From NCBI RefSeq assembly GCF_020786625.1, contig NZ_JAJGRC010000002.1:62001-126000 (forward strand): a stretch of 64,000 nt of DNA. The letters run 5' to 3'. A model generated the notes under the pieces. That model did not search any database and was not told the origin of the DNA. It was given only the letters and a program-made list of their open reading frames with translations. Position numbers and translations under genes: made by a program. Position 1 is the stretch's first letter. Each line of letters opens with the position of its first letter. Below are positions 49,482 to 58,933 of this stretch, one piece after another. The DNA comes from Salinicoccus sp. RF5. GTDB lineage: Bacteria; Bacillota; Bacilli; Staphylococcales; Salinicoccaceae.

Positions 49482-50783
49482 ATGACAATCAGTGAATATG
49501 GCAAAAAACAGCTTGTAGAAGAGAAGGTTTTCAAAGACCCGGTGCATCGGTATATTCATGTGCGGGATCAGGTGATATGGGACCTGATCAAGACGAAGGA
49601 GTTCCAGCGGCTGAGACGGATCAAGCAGCTCGGCACGCTTTATTTGGCATTCCATTCTGCAGAGCATTCCCGGTTCAACCACTCGCTCGGCGTCTACGAA
49701 ATCGTACGGCGCATGGTGGTCAACTTCCAGGAGTTCGAAGAATGGAATAATGATGATCGGCTGCTGGCCCTGGCCGCGGCACTGCTCCACGACCTCGGTC
49801 ATGGACCGTTTTCCCACTGCTTTGAGACGATATTCGATACGGATCACGAGGAATTTACGCGTAAGATCATCCTCGGAAATACGGAAGTGAACGAAGTGTT
49901 GAAGCGGGTGAGTGTGGACTTCCCGCTTGAGGTCGCCAAGGTCATCGACAAGACGCATGAGAACAGGCTGGTCATCAGCATGATATCGAGCCAGATCGAT
50001 GCCGACCGTATGGACTACCTCCAGCGTGATTCCTATTATACAGGCGTAAGCTACGGCAATTTCGATATGGAGCGCATACTCCGTGTCATGCGCCCGAGCC
50101 GGGAGGAGGTCATCATCAAGGAGAGTGGTATGCATGCCGTTGAAGACTACTTGATGAGCCGTTACCAGATGTACTGGCAAATCTATTTCCATCCCGTATC
50201 GAGGGGTGGGGAAGTCCTTTTGAACCTCGCCCTGAAGCGGGCGAAGCACCTGCACGAAACGGGTTATACATTCAAGCAGGCGCCAAAATACTTCATACCA
50301 TTCTTCTCGGGGGAAGTTACCGTCGAAGATTACCTGCGGCTGGACGAGATGGTCGTCAACTTCTATCTTCAGGAGTGGATCCATGAAGATGATCCGATAT
50401 TGAGTGACTTGGCGCACCGGTTCGTCAACAGGGACCTTTTCAAATACCTCCCGTTCGATGGCTCGGTCATCACCATTTCCGAACTCGAGGCCCTCTTTGA
50501 GAAGGCAGGCATCGATCCCGACTACTACTTCTTCAGTGATTCCTATTCGGACCTGCCCTATGATTATGACCGTCCCGGATCGAAGAGCAACCGCAGGCCG
50601 ATCCACCTGAAGCGGAGCAATGGGGAACTGCGTGAAATCAGTACCCAGTCGGCCATCATCCACAGCATAACCGGCGTCCACCGCATGGATTCGAAACTTT
50701 ATTACCCAAGAGAAAAGATATTGCAGATAGAGGACCTTGAAGTCAAAGGTGAAATTATAAATCTACTTAATGAATTGGCATAG
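49482..50783 (+). CDS. ywfO: HD-domain phosphohydrolase, YwfO family
   Basis: 433 residues. The HD metal site is visible as RFNHSLGVYE (His67), LLHDLGHGPFSH (His103, Asp104) and a later ISSQIDADRMDYLQRDSYYTG. This is the dNTP triphosphohydrolase-like group (relatives of Enterococcus EF1143 and Bacillus YwfO), which act on deoxynucleotide or guanosine triphosphates. The exact substrate is unknown. Twelve bases separate it from ywhD, so the pair is likely an operon. Confidence 0.9.
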   Translation: MTISEYGKKQLVEEKVFKDPVHRYIHVRDQVIWDLIKTKEFQRLRRIKQLGTLYLAFHSAEHSRFNHSLGVYEIVRRMVVNFQEFEEWNNDDRLLALAAALLHDLGHGPFSHCFETIFDTDHEEFTRKIILGNTEVNEVLKRVSVDFPLEVAKVIDKTHENRLVISMISSQIDADRMDYLQRDSYYTGVSYGNFDMERILRVMRPSREEVIIKESGMHAVEDYLMSRYQMYWQIYFHPVSRGGEVLLNLALKRAKHLHETGYTFKQAPKYFIPFFSGEVTVEDYLRLDEMVVNFYLQEWIHEDDPILSDLAHRFVNRDLFKYLPFDGSVITISELEALFEKAGIDPDYYFFSDSYSDLPYDYDRPGSKSNRRPIHLKRSNGELREISTQSAIIHSITGVHRMDSKLYYPREKILQIEDLEVKGEIINLLNELA

Positions 50784-50795
50784 GAGTATGATAAT

Positions 50796-51320
50796 ATGAC
50801 GAATGATTCTAATGGCAAGAAACCTGGATTCCAGTTCAATATCCTCAAGAATGACCCGCTTGATGGGCACAAGGGCCAGAATATCGGCTCCATCAGCCTG
50901 GAGAACGTCGCCCCCGTATATGTGAATAAAGATACGGGTGAAGTGTTCATCGATATGGGCGGATTGCATGCGCGCGCTGAAGTGGAGCGCCGTGTGAAAT
51001 GGGTGACGGACAGATCCGAAGTCGAAGGTGAGGATGCGGAATCCTACTGGCTGGTATGGGTGAGTGTGGAACGCATGGATGTCGGACCCGTATACAGCGG
51101 GGTTGCGGCATGCTTCGAGATGGTCAACAGGACGAAGCGCCGGGGATACAAGCTGATGCCTGAGCATGTCAACATGATGGACCGTTCCATGAAAGGAAAG
51201 ATCGATCTGAACGAAATGGATCCGGCCAGCCGCTCTGCCCTGAAATCCTTCCTGATATCCCACAATGAGGAGATATGGAACAACTCGGAAGCGCTGCAAA
51301 AAGAGATGGAAAATGACTAA
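50796..51320 (+). CDS. ywhD: YwhD family protein
   Basis: 174 residues. Distinctive segments are FQFNILKNDPLDGHKG, VFIDMGGLHARAEVERRVKW and MDRSMKGKIDLNEMD, matching YwhD of Bacillus. No function is known to me. No signal peptide or membrane segment is visible, so it is probably cytoplasmic. Confidence 0.87.
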   Translation: MTNDSNGKKPGFQFNILKNDPLDGHKGQNIGSISLENVAPVYVNKDTGEVFIDMGGLHARAEVERRVKWVTDRSEVEGEDAESYWLVWVSVERMDVGPVYSGVAACFEMVNRTKRRGYKLMPEHVNMMDRSMKGKIDLNEMDPASRSALKSFLISHNEEIWNNSEALQKEMEND

Positions 51321-51416
51321 ATTGTGACGGTATTGTGTCAAAGCGATAAAAAGATTGCAGATTGGTCTGCCGAAATATAAAATATATGTAGTTATATGCG
51401 ATATAACTAGGACACG

Positions 51417-51447
51417 GTGGCCAGGAGAAATCCTGGCCACTTTTTTT
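51417..51447 (+). terminator. Terminator in the ywhD-mgtE gap
   Basis: A perfect 10-bp stem GTGGCCAGGA/TCCTGGCCAC with GAAA loop and seven T residues. A possible promoter (TTGCAG, 17 bases, TAAAAT) just upstream would make it an attenuator of mgtE. Otherwise it ends ywfO-ywhD. Confidence 0.92.
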
Positions 51448-51454
51448 GTTCTGC

Positions 51455-51501
51455 TACGCCTCCGTGCGGGTATGGTCCAATAAGGATTCGAAGGAGGCGT
51501 A
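51455..51501 (+). promoter_or_regulatory. Hairpin that covers the mgtE ribosome binding site
   Basis: TACGCCTCC (51455-51463) is exactly complementary to GGAGGCGTA (51493-51501), which contains the mgtE Shine-Dalgarno sequence. The nine pairs enclose a 29-base loop. When formed it would block translation. No known magnesium riboswitch core is evident. Confidence 0.6.
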
Positions 51502-51506
51502 AATTA

Positions 51507-52862
51507 ATGAGGGATATGAAGAAAAGGCTCGATTCCCGGACAATCGAGACATACAGGGAGATGCTTCATGCGGACGGATCGGCATTCGCCGAACGCTTTG
51601 CCGGGCTACATAGCAATGAACAGTACCAGATTCTGAGGTCCTTCAGCAGAGCGGAGCAGGCAGCGGTATTTGAAGTCATTTCACCGGAGGCATTTGCACA
51701 GGTCTTCAAATGGTTTTCCCGCAGAAGGCAGCTGAAGCTGTACGGGATCATGGCGGAGGATTACCGTATACGCATGCTGGAACGTCTGGCGACCGATGAC
51801 ACGCGTCGTTTCATCGAGCCGATGGAGGAAGCGGACCAGCAGGAGATCCTCTCCCGATTGAGCCCGACCAAGCGGCGGTACATGGAGGAGCTCCTGCAGT
51901 ATGACCAGCACAGCGCCGGGAGCATCATGCGGAAGGAATTCGTCCGAGGGGCACCCGAGGATGATGTGAACATGATGGTTGAAAAGCTGAAGACGGATAC
52001 GACGACATATGAAGCGATGCATTTCGTCTATGTGGTGGACGATGACCAGCAGCTGATCGGACTCGTTGCATTGCGAGATCTCCTCATTGCCGACGATTCA
52101 CGGAAACTGAAGGAGATATGCGATACATCGGTCCATACCGTGACCGTCGACATGGACCAGGAGCAGGTGGCCCATATCATGCAGGACTATGACATCATTG
52201 CCGTCCCGGTCGTGGGTGCAGACAATGAACTGCTCGGCATCATCACGGTGGATGACATCATCGATATCATGGAGTTCGAAGCGACGGAGGATGTGGGGGA
52301 ACTCACCGCCTCGCGGGGTACGACGGACATGAATGTCTCCCCTTTTGGGGCCGCCAGGAAACGGGCGCCATGGATCATGCTCCTCATGGGCCTCGGGCTG
52401 ATTACGGCAAATGTCATCGGTGCGTTTGAGGAGACGCTCGAATCGGTCGTCCTGCTCTCCTTCTTCATCCCGCTCGTCATGGACGCAGCGGGCAACACGG
52501 GGACGCAGTCGCTCGCAGTGATGGTGCGGACGATATCCACAGGGGAATACCAGAAGCATGGCCTGTGGCGCACGCTGGGACGGGAGCTTGGCGCCGGGGT
52601 GATGGTCGGCACGGCGAGCGGAATCACGATCATCACACTGATCCTGGTCTTCTATCAGGAGCTGTGGCTCGCATTCATCGTCGGCATCTCACTGCTCCTG
52701 ACGCTGAGTGTTGCAACGGTCATCGGTACAATCATGCCGATCATCATCAGCAAGCTGAAGATAGATCCGGCTGTTGCGAGTGGCCCGTTCATCACGACCC
52801 TGAATGATATCATCGGACTGTTCATCTACTTTTCAATAGCGACCACCCTGCTGCAGATATAG
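51507..52862 (+). CDS. mgtE: Magnesium transporter MgtE
   Basis: 451 residues from the ATG at 51507. The N-terminal MgtE N domain (helical repeats, about 20-130) is followed by two CBS domains (about 135-255, with VVDDDQQLIGLVALRDLL and VVGADNELLGIITVDDI). Five membrane helices fill the C-terminal ~170 residues. The pore region includes FFIPLVMDAAGNTGTQSLA. MgtE is a magnesium channel gated by magnesium binding to N and CBS domains. Its leader carries a terminator and an anti-Shine-Dalgarno hairpin. Confidence 0.95.
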   Translation: MRDMKKRLDSRTIETYREMLHADGSAFAERFAGLHSNEQYQILRSFSRAEQAAVFEVISPEAFAQVFKWFSRRRQLKLYGIMAEDYRIRMLERLATDDTRRFIEPMEEADQQEILSRLSPTKRRYMEELLQYDQHSAGSIMRKEFVRGAPEDDVNMMVEKLKTDTTTYEAMHFVYVVDDDQQLIGLVALRDLLIADDSRKLKEICDTSVHTVTVDMDQEQVAHIMQDYDIIAVPVVGADNELLGIITVDDIIDIMEFEATEDVGELTASRGTTDMNVSPFGAARKRAPWIMLLMGLGLITANVIGAFEETLESVVLLSFFIPLVMDAAGNTGTQSLAVMVRTISTGEYQKHGLWRTLGRELGAGVMVGTASGITIITLILVFYQELWLAFIVGISLLLTLSVATVIGTIMPIIISKLKIDPAVASGPFITTLNDIIGLFIYFSIATTLLQI

Positions 52863-52885
52863 GCGTAGTCTACATTATGCCGGTA

Positions 52886-52894
52886 TGTTATAAT
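52886..52894 (+). promoter_or_regulatory. Extended -10 promoter of ywiB-argS
   Basis: TGT followed by TATAAT (52889-52894), 24 bases before the ywiB start. The -35 is weak. Confidence 0.55.
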
Positions 52895-52917
52895 TTACCT
52901 TACTTGTAGGTGATATT

Positions 52918-53316
52918 ATGGATAAGAAGGAAACAATGTATCGAATCAACCAGGTCGTCGATATGAATGGCGAAAGGAAACGCTATGAACAGACGGTCAC
53001 TGCTGAAGTGCTGGAGCGGAAGGACCGCTACCTCCGCTACACGGAGCAGCTGGACGACTATGAAATTGATGTGGTGATGCGTGTCGGTGATGATTTCATC
53101 AAGATCCAGAGGCGCGGCATCATCAATATGAATTTTCATTTTCAGCAGGGGGAGGCGACGGATACGTTCTATGAGTCTCCGGCGGGGAAGCATCATTTCC
53201 GCATCAATACGACCGCGCTCGACATCGGGGAAGTGACGATTGAGATCCGTTACGAATTGTACGACCATAACGGCAAACTCGGGGATTATCATTATAAAAT
53301 CAGGAAAGTAGGGTAA
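52918..53316 (+). CDS. ywiB: DUF1934/YwiB family beta-barrel protein
   Basis: 132 residues with alternating strands typical of the calycin-like YwiB family (MNFHFQQGEATDTFYESPAGKHHF and YELYDHNGKLGDYHYKIRK). Function unknown. It sits four bases upstream of argS, as in Bacillus ywiB-argS, and shares its promoter. An AGGTGAT ribosome site precedes the ATG. Confidence 0.88.
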   Translation: MDKKETMYRINQVVDMNGERKRYEQTVTAEVLERKDRYLRYTEQLDDYEIDVVMRVGDDFIKIQRRGIINMNFHFQQGEATDTFYESPAGKHHFRINTTALDIGEVTIEIRYELYDHNGKLGDYHYKIRKVG

Positions 53317-53319
53317 GCG

Positions 53320-54966
53320 ATGGATTTGAGACAGCAGTTAAGGACATCGATCGAAGCAGCAGTCAGAAAGTCGGGGCTCGTGGAAACCGTGCCCCCGGTC
53401 AAGGTGGAAGTGCCGAAGGAGAAGACGAATGGGGATTTCTCCACGAATATAGCGATGGTGCTGACGAAAGAGGCGAAGCGCAATCCGAGGGAGATCGCCC
53501 AGGCGGTCATCGACAATCTCGACTATAAGTCGGCCAGTGTGAAATCCGTGGACATTGCAGGGCCGGGCTTCATCAATTTCAGGATGGACGAGGCGTCCCT
53601 GACGGGCATCATCCATAAGGTCCTGTCCGAGAAGGACCGCTATGGCAGTACGGTGCACGAGAACCCCAAAAAGGTGCTGATCGAGTTCGTCAGTGCGAAT
53701 CCGACGGGTGACCTGCACATCGGTCATGCACGAAATGCAAGCGTCGGTGATACGCTGGCGAACATCATGGCGTTTGCAGGGCATGATGTGACCCGCGAAT
53801 ACTATATCAATGATGCCGGAAACCAGATCGAAAATCTGGCGCTGTCCATTGAAGCCCGCTACCTGGAAGCGTTGGGGCAGGAGCTGTACATGCCGGAAGA
53901 CGGGTATATGGGCAAGGACATCCAGGTGATCGGCGAGAAGTTGGCCAAGGAGTCGCCGGAGCTGATCGATACGTCCCGTGAAGACCGCGTGAAGATGTTC
54001 CGTCAGATGGGCGTCGACTATGAGATGGAGAAGCTGAAGCAGGATCTCCATGACTTCAATGTGCACTTCGACAGCTGGTTCAGCGAATCGACACTGTATG
54101 AGAAGGGTGAAATCACCGAGGCGCTCGACAAGATGACTGCAAACGGCTATACGTATGAAGCGGATGGTGCGCTGTGGCTGAGGACGACGGACTTTGGAGA
54201 TGACAAGGACCGTGTACTCAGGAAGCAGGATGGCACATACACATATCTGATGCCGGACATCGCCTATCACTTCGACAAGGTCGAGCGCGGCTATGACAAG
54301 CTGATCAACCTTTTCGGTGCGGACCATCATGGCTATATAAAGCGTCTGAAGGGATCGCTCGGGGCATTGGGTGAAGATCCGGAGCGTCTGGAAATCCAGA
54401 TCATGCAGATGGTGCGCCTGATAGAAAACGGTGAAGAGGTCAAGATGAGCAAGCGTACCGGCAAGGCGATTACGCTGCGCGACATCATCGAGATGATCGG
54501 AGTGGACGCAAGCCGCTATTTCCTCGCGATGCGCAGTCCGGATACGCACTTCGACTTCGATCTTGAACTGGCGAAGTCCGAATCCAGTGACAACCCGGTC
54601 TATTATGCACAGTATGCGCATGCCCGCATCTGTTCGATACTGCGCCAGGCGAAAGCGGATGGCCATGCGCTCGATATGGACGCGGATCTTGATGTGATTG
54701 TACATGAACATGCACTCGAGGTGCTGAAGAAGCTTGCCGATTTCCCGAATGTGGTCAAAGGTGCGGCGGAGAGCCGTGCGACACACCGCATTCCAAACTA
54801 TATACAGGAACTCGCCGGGGTGTTCCACAAATTCTATAATGCAGATAAGGTGCTGACGGACGACCAGGCAAAAACGGCTGCCTATCTGCTCATGATTGAA
54901 GCGGTCAGGCAGACTTTGGAGAATGCACTGGGTCTGATCGGCGTCTCTGCACCTGAGCAGATGTAA
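53320..54966 (+). CDS. argS: Arginyl-tRNA synthetase
   Basis: 548 residues. The HIGH motif is [14 protein letters not shown] (about 127-140) and the KMSKS motif [11 protein letters not shown]. The N-terminal Add1 domain and C-terminal anticodon-binding domain are both present ([13 protein letters not shown] region). The length is normal. It follows ywiB at once and ends at a strong terminator. Confidence 0.97.
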   Translation: MDLRQQLRTSIEAAVRKSGLVETVPPVKVEVPKEKTNGDFSTNIAMVLTKEAKRNPREIAQAVIDNLDYKSASVKSVDIAGPGFINFRMDEASLTGIIHKVLSEKDRYGSTVHENPKKVLIEFVSANPTGDLHIGHARNASVGDTLANIMAFAGHDVTREYYINDAGNQIENLALSIEARYLEALGQELYMPEDGYMGKDIQVIGEKLAKESPELIDTSREDRVKMFRQMGVDYEMEKLKQDLHDFNVHFDSWFSESTLYEKGEITEALDKMTANGYTYEADGALWLRTTDFGDDKDRVLRKQDGTYTYLMPDIAYHFDKVERGYDKLINLFGADHHGYIKRLKGSLGALGEDPERLEIQIMQMVRLIENGEEVKMSKRTGKAITLRDIIEMIGVDASRYFLAMRSPDTHFDFDLELAKSESSDNPVYYAQYAHARICSILRQAKADGHALDMDADLDVIVHEHALEVLKKLADFPNVVKGAAESRATHRIPNYIQELAGVFHKFYNADKVLTDDQAKTAAYLLMIEAVRQTLENALGLIGVSAPEQM

Positions 54967-54971
54967 TCATC

Positions 54972-54999
54972 GCCCCCGCCAAGTGGTGGGGGCTTTTTT
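54972..54999 (+). terminator. Terminator after argS
   Basis: GCCCCCGCCA/TGGTGGGGGC with a 2-base loop (inner pairs probably open), then six T residues. Confidence 0.93.
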
Positions 55000-55036
55000 A
55001 CAGGAATTGAAATCAATGACCAAGGAAGTGGCGGAT

Positions 55037-55927
55037 ATGGACAACAGGCTGTCAGTCGTACTGCTCATATTTATCATCACGCTTGCAGGATGTACTTCGG
55101 CCGGTGAAGGTGTGGATGAGGTCGATCCTGAGGAGACACCGCTTGAGGGACGCCGCATCGTTTCACTGATGCCGAGCACTACGGAGATCATTGCAGAACT
55201 TGGACTTGGGACCAATCTGGTGGCTGTGACGACGGAAGTCAGCCATCCGGAGTCGGTCGTGGAGAATGACGAGATTGAGAAAATGAATGTCTTCGAACTG
55301 GATGCGGAGCAGCTGATCGAACTTGAGCCGACTCATATACTCGGGCATGAGACCTCTGTATCCCATTATGCAGAAACGCTGGAACTGGTTTCCGGGACGA
55401 CGGGGGCAGAGCTGCTGATCCTCAACGAAGAGCGATCCATTGAAGATATATATGCATCGATCAGGGACATCGGGGATTTCCTTGGGGAAAAGACGGCTGC
55501 CGAGTGGCTGGTGGAGGGCATCGAACGGGATGTCAATGTGCAGAACAACATCTTTGAGGAGCGTTCAGATTCATATGAGGTATTCGTACATATTTCCAGC
55601 CAGCCTGAACTCTATACCGCAGGGAGCGGGACTTTCATCGAAGATGCGCTGGAGGAAATCTATATCGACAATGCATTCGGTGATCTCGAAGGGTATCCGA
55701 ATGTCAGCCCTGAGGACGTTGTAGAAAGGGATCCGGACAAACTGGTGTCGATCATGGGCCTTGAAGACGCGGAACTTGAGGAATCAATCGGAGGGACGCC
55801 CGGGTTTTCCGAACTCAAAATCAGCCAGCCTGAAAACCAGTGCAACATCCCTCCGGACCTTCTGGCCCGCCCGGGCCCCCGGATTGCGGAAGGTCTGAGG
55901 GCAGTCGGACGCTGTGTATATGAATAG
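55037..55927 (+). CDS. ABC transporter substrate-binding lipoprotein (BtuF/FhuD fold)
   Basis: 296 residues from the ATG at 55037, with AAGGAAG upstream; in-frame Met codons at 54983 and 55016 fall in or near the argS terminator. A lipoprotein signal ends in LAGC with Cys19. RIVSLMPSTTEIIAELGLGTNLVAVT and GGTPGFSELK are typical of class III binding proteins for cobalamin, heme or siderophores. The ligand cannot be assigned. It is coupled to a FecCD-type permease by an eight-base overlap; no ATPase gene follows. Confidence 0.85.
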   Translation: MDNRLSVVLLIFIITLAGCTSAGEGVDEVDPEETPLEGRRIVSLMPSTTEIIAELGLGTNLVAVTTEVSHPESVVENDEIEKMNVFELDAEQLIELEPTHILGHETSVSHYAETLELVSGTTGAELLILNEERSIEDIYASIRDIGDFLGEKTAAEWLVEGIERDVNVQNNIFEERSDSYEVFVHISSQPELYTAGSGTFIEDALEEIYIDNAFGDLEGYPNVSPEDVVERDPDKLVSIMGLEDAELEESIGGTPGFSELKISQPENQCNIPPDLLARPGPRIAEGLRAVGRCVYE

Positions 55928-56876
55928 GCATGTCGCCATCATTGCAGCAGCCACCTTTCTGGCAGCGGGCCTGAGCCTCTTCATCGGCTCGGTGAATCTG
56001 AGGGGGCTCCCCTCGGACCAGGCCATGAACATCATCATCAACATCCGCCTGCCGCGTGTACTGTTCGCCATTACCGTCGGGGCTGCGCTCGCCATGAGCG
56101 GGGTGGTCTTCCAGATTGTACTGCGCAACCCGATGGCGGACAGCTTCACCCTCGGGATGGCGAATGCCGCCGTCCTCGGCAGTGCAGCTTCGGTCACCGG
56201 TGTGATGCCCCTGGTCCTCCGCCCATTGGCGAGCATCGTTGCGGGGCTTGTGGCCCTGGCACTCGTGCTGGCAGCAGCAAGGCGGCTTGAGACGACCTAC
56301 CGGCCTGAGACGCTGATCATCATCGGGGTACTGCTTGGGGCGATGATGAGTGGCGTGCTATATATCATCGTGCTCATCGCGCCCGATCAGACCGAATCCA
56401 TCGTACGCTACATGTTCGGCTCATTATCCGGTGCAGACTACGGTGCAGTGCTGCTGACGGGTGTGCTGACCCTGCTGTCGGGTGCGGTACTGTATCGGGC
56501 CGGTGGTGCCCTAGACCTGCTCAACCTGGGCGATGCCAGGGCGTACAGCCTTGGCGTCGATGTCCGGAGGATACGTCCCCTGCTGCTTGTCGTCGCATCG
56601 GTTCCTCCGCTTGTTGCGATCAGCTTCACCGGACTGGTTGCGCTGGTCGGCATCATCGTTCCGCAGATGATCCTCTATTTCCGGCCGTTGATGTTCCGGC
56701 CGCTCTTCATACTCTCTTCACTGTATGGGGCGTTATACATCATCATCATCGATACCGTCGGACGTACGGCCATCGCACCCATCCAGATCCCCACAGGGGT
56801 GATGGTGATGGTTTCAGCGGTGCCGCTCTTCATCTTCCTGATGCATAAGCGGGTGCTCACCGGAGGCCGTCAGTGA
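55920..56876 (+). CDS. FecCD-family ABC permease
   Basis: 318 residues from the ATG at 55920; a GTG at 55914 is an alternative. About nine to ten hydrophobic segments and RLPRVLFAITVGAALAMSGVVFQIVLRNPMADSFTLGMANAA place it in the BtuC/FecCD group of metal-chelate importers. It would pair with the upstream lipoprotein. The expected third component, an ATPase, is missing here: only an 11-codon ORF and a terminator lie before the next gene. Confidence 0.9.
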   Translation: MNRHVAIIAAATFLAAGLSLFIGSVNLRGLPSDQAMNIIINIRLPRVLFAITVGAALAMSGVVFQIVLRNPMADSFTLGMANAAVLGSAASVTGVMPLVLRPLASIVAGLVALALVLAAARRLETTYRPETLIIIGVLLGAMMSGVLYIIVLIAPDQTESIVRYMFGSLSGADYGAVLLTGVLTLLSGAVLYRAGGALDLLNLGDARAYSLGVDVRRIRPLLLVVASVPPLVAISFTGLVALVGIIVPQMILYFRPLMFRPLFILSSLYGALYIIIIDTVGRTAIAPIQIPTGVMVMVSAVPLFIFLMHKRVLTGGRQ

Positions 56877-56916
56877 CATGAGTGGGCAATTGAATATCAT
56901 CGTGATAAAATAATGA

Positions 56917-56943
56917 AAAGGCTGTATATTCAGTCTTTTTTTA
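56917..56943 (+). terminator. Terminator after the FecCD permease
   Basis: AAAGGCTG/CAGTCTTT (one G-T pair) with loop TATATT and a T-run. Confidence 0.75.
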
Positions 56944-56961
56944 ATTTAAGGGGGAATTATA

Positions 56962-58917
56962 GTGACACGTAGAACGAGCATTCAGGATATTTTCAAAATC
57001 AATTCGGTCTCTTCGCCGAAAGTGGGGGCTGATCAGCGGATCACCACACTGGTCACGCATCTCGATGAGGAGAAGAATGACTACATCACCAATCTGTACC
57101 GGCTTCAGGATGGAGCCATGCAGCAGCTTACATATCAGCCGGAACGTCTGTCCAATGTCAGACATTCGAATGACGGCCAATGGATGCTGTTCATTGCAAA
57201 GGCCGACGACAAACCGCAGGTCTTCCTGCTGAATTCAGCAGGTGGGGAGCGTGTCCAGCTGACCGATGAGAAAGAGGGTGTCAACAGCGCCGATTTTTCA
57301 AGTGACGGCCAGAAGGTCCATTACCATGTCTCCAATGAAAAGGGGAATGGAGAAGGCGAAGAGGAATCAAAAGATGACAAGGATAAGAAGCCGGAACCGG
57401 TCGTCATCGACCGGATGAAATATAAGGCCGACAGCCTGGGGCTCCTCAAGGAGAAATATCAGGCGGTGAAGTCCGTCGATATGGAGACACGGGAAGTGGA
57501 AACCCTGTTCGAAGGGGAGGAGAACTTCACGCTCCACGAAACGATCGGCGGGGATGTGTATGTCTATTCGACGGATGCCAGCGAAGATCGCGATTTCAAC
57601 TTCAACCAGACGCTGTACATCAAAAAGGGGGATGCACAGCCTGAGGAGATACCGACTGCAGAAGGCGGTGTGGTGAAAGTGGATGCCTCGCCCGATGGGA
57701 AGCATCTGCTGGTCGTCGAGATGGGACGCGAGTTCGAGAATGCCACACATGCCACGCTTCATGTCTACAACATTGATGAAGGGGAGAAGCAGCATGTTAC
57801 CGGGGGGCTCGACAAGCCCGTCGGGGACTATGTCGCTGCAGACACCCAGCAGGCCATCGAGCAGAACCCCGCGCAGTGGATATCCGATACACGCTTCGTG
57901 TTCCTCGTATCGGACGACGGGAGCGTAAACCTCTATGAAGGCAGTATAGAGGGTGAAATCAGACCGCTGCTTGAAGGCCGCCACCATATCTTTGGTATGG
58001 ATGCCGCGGAAGATCATGCCGTGCTCGCGATCTCAACACACACCTCTCCAGGTGAACTGTACACGTTTGATTTCGAATCGAAGCAGCTCGAGCAGCTGAC
58101 ACATGTCAACCGTGCATACGTCGAGGAGACGGAAATTGTGGACCCGGAAGACATCACATTCAACAGTGGAGACGGCACGGAAGTGCAGGGATGGTTCATG
58201 AAGCCTGCAGGCTATGAAGAAGGCAGGAAGTATCCGATGATCACGAACATCCACGGGGGCCCGCATGCCTTCTATGGCAATACATTCTTCCATGAGATGC
58301 AGGTGCTTGCGGCTAAGGGGTATGCCGTCCTGTTCGTAAACCCACGGGGCTCGCACAGCTATTCACAATCCTTCGTCGATGCCGTCAGGGGAGATTATGG
58401 CGGAGGCGACTACAGTGACATCATGGCTGGAGTCGACTATATCACAGGAAAATATGACTGGATCGACCAGGATAATCTCGGTGTCACAGGCGGCTCCTAC
58501 GGCGGGTTCATGACCAACTGGATCGTGGGCCATACGGACCGTTTCAAGGCTGCGGTTACACAGCGGAGCATCTGCAACTGGGTGAGTTTCCGCGGGGTCT
58601 CGGACATCGGCTACTACTTCACCGACTGGCAGATCCAGGCGGAGTTCGGAGACATCGACAAGATGTGGCACCATTCCCCGATCAAGTACGTCGACGCCAT
58701 CAATACGCCCCTCTTGATCCTGCACAGCGAGCGTGACTTCAGATGTCCGATCGAGCAGGGTGAGCAGCTGTATATCGCACTCAAGTACCAGAAGAAGGAG
58801 ACGCAGTTCGTCCGGTTCCCGGAAGCGGATCACAACCTTTCCCGTACCGGCAAACCGAACTTGAGGATCGAACGTCTGACGCACTTGACGGACTGGTTCG
58901 AAAAATACATGGACTGA
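56962..58917 (+). CDS. S9 family peptidase (acylaminoacyl-peptidase/dipeptidyl aminopeptidase type)
   Basis: 651 residues from the GTG at 56962, eight bases after AAGGGGG. The N-terminal ~380 residues form a beta-propeller. The C-terminal alpha/beta-hydrolase domain has the catalytic triad Ser512 (GGSYGGF), Asp592 (HSERDF) and His624 (EADHNL). S9C enzymes remove dipeptides or acylated residues from small peptides. There is no signal sequence, so it is cytoplasmic. The propeller carries a charged insert near residues 130-150 (Glu/Asp/Lys-rich). Confidence 0.93.
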   Translation: MTRRTSIQDIFKINSVSSPKVGADQRITTLVTHLDEEKNDYITNLYRLQDGAMQQLTYQPERLSNVRHSNDGQWMLFIAKADDKPQVFLLNSAGGERVQLTDEKEGVNSADFSSDGQKVHYHVSNEKGNGEGEEESKDDKDKKPEPVVIDRMKYKADSLGLLKEKYQAVKSVDMETREVETLFEGEENFTLHETIGGDVYVYSTDASEDRDFNFNQTLYIKKGDAQPEEIPTAEGGVVKVDASPDGKHLLVVEMGREFENATHATLHVYNIDEGEKQHVTGGLDKPVGDYVAADTQQAIEQNPAQWISDTRFVFLVSDDGSVNLYEGSIEGEIRPLLEGRHHIFGMDAAEDHAVLAISTHTSPGELYTFDFESKQLEQLTHVNRAYVEETEIVDPEDITFNSGDGTEVQGWFMKPAGYEEGRKYPMITNIHGGPHAFYGNTFFHEMQVLAAKGYAVLFVNPRGSHSYSQSFVDAVRGDYGGGDYSDIMAGVDYITGKYDWIDQDNLGVTGGSYGGFMTNWIVGHTDRFKAAVTQRSICNWVSFRGVSDIGYYFTDWQIQAEFGDIDKMWHHSPIKYVDAINTPLLILHSERDFRCPIEQGEQLYIALKYQKKETQFVRFPEADHNLSRTGKPNLRIERLTHLTDWFEKYMD

Positions 58918-58933
58918 TTAAAAGGGGGCTTCC

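Noticed and set aside
49242-50681. 479-codon open frame on the minus strand
   Set aside because: It runs antisense through ywfO, which has clear HD-domain motifs. The antisense translation is rich in odd composition and has no recognisable domain, so it is a by-product of codon bias.
51340-51506. M-box (ykoK) magnesium riboswitch upstream of mgtE
   Set aside because: The position would fit, but the conserved M-box core sequences are not present; only hairpins are seen.
53338-54828. 496-codon open frame on the minus strand
   Set aside because: It is antisense to argS with its HIGH and KMSKS motifs. No ribosome site or family similarity.
56879-56914. 11-codon ORF as a remnant of a missing ABC ATPase
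   Set aside because: The start position is where an ATPase gene would begin, but 11 codons show no similarity to an ATPase N-terminus.
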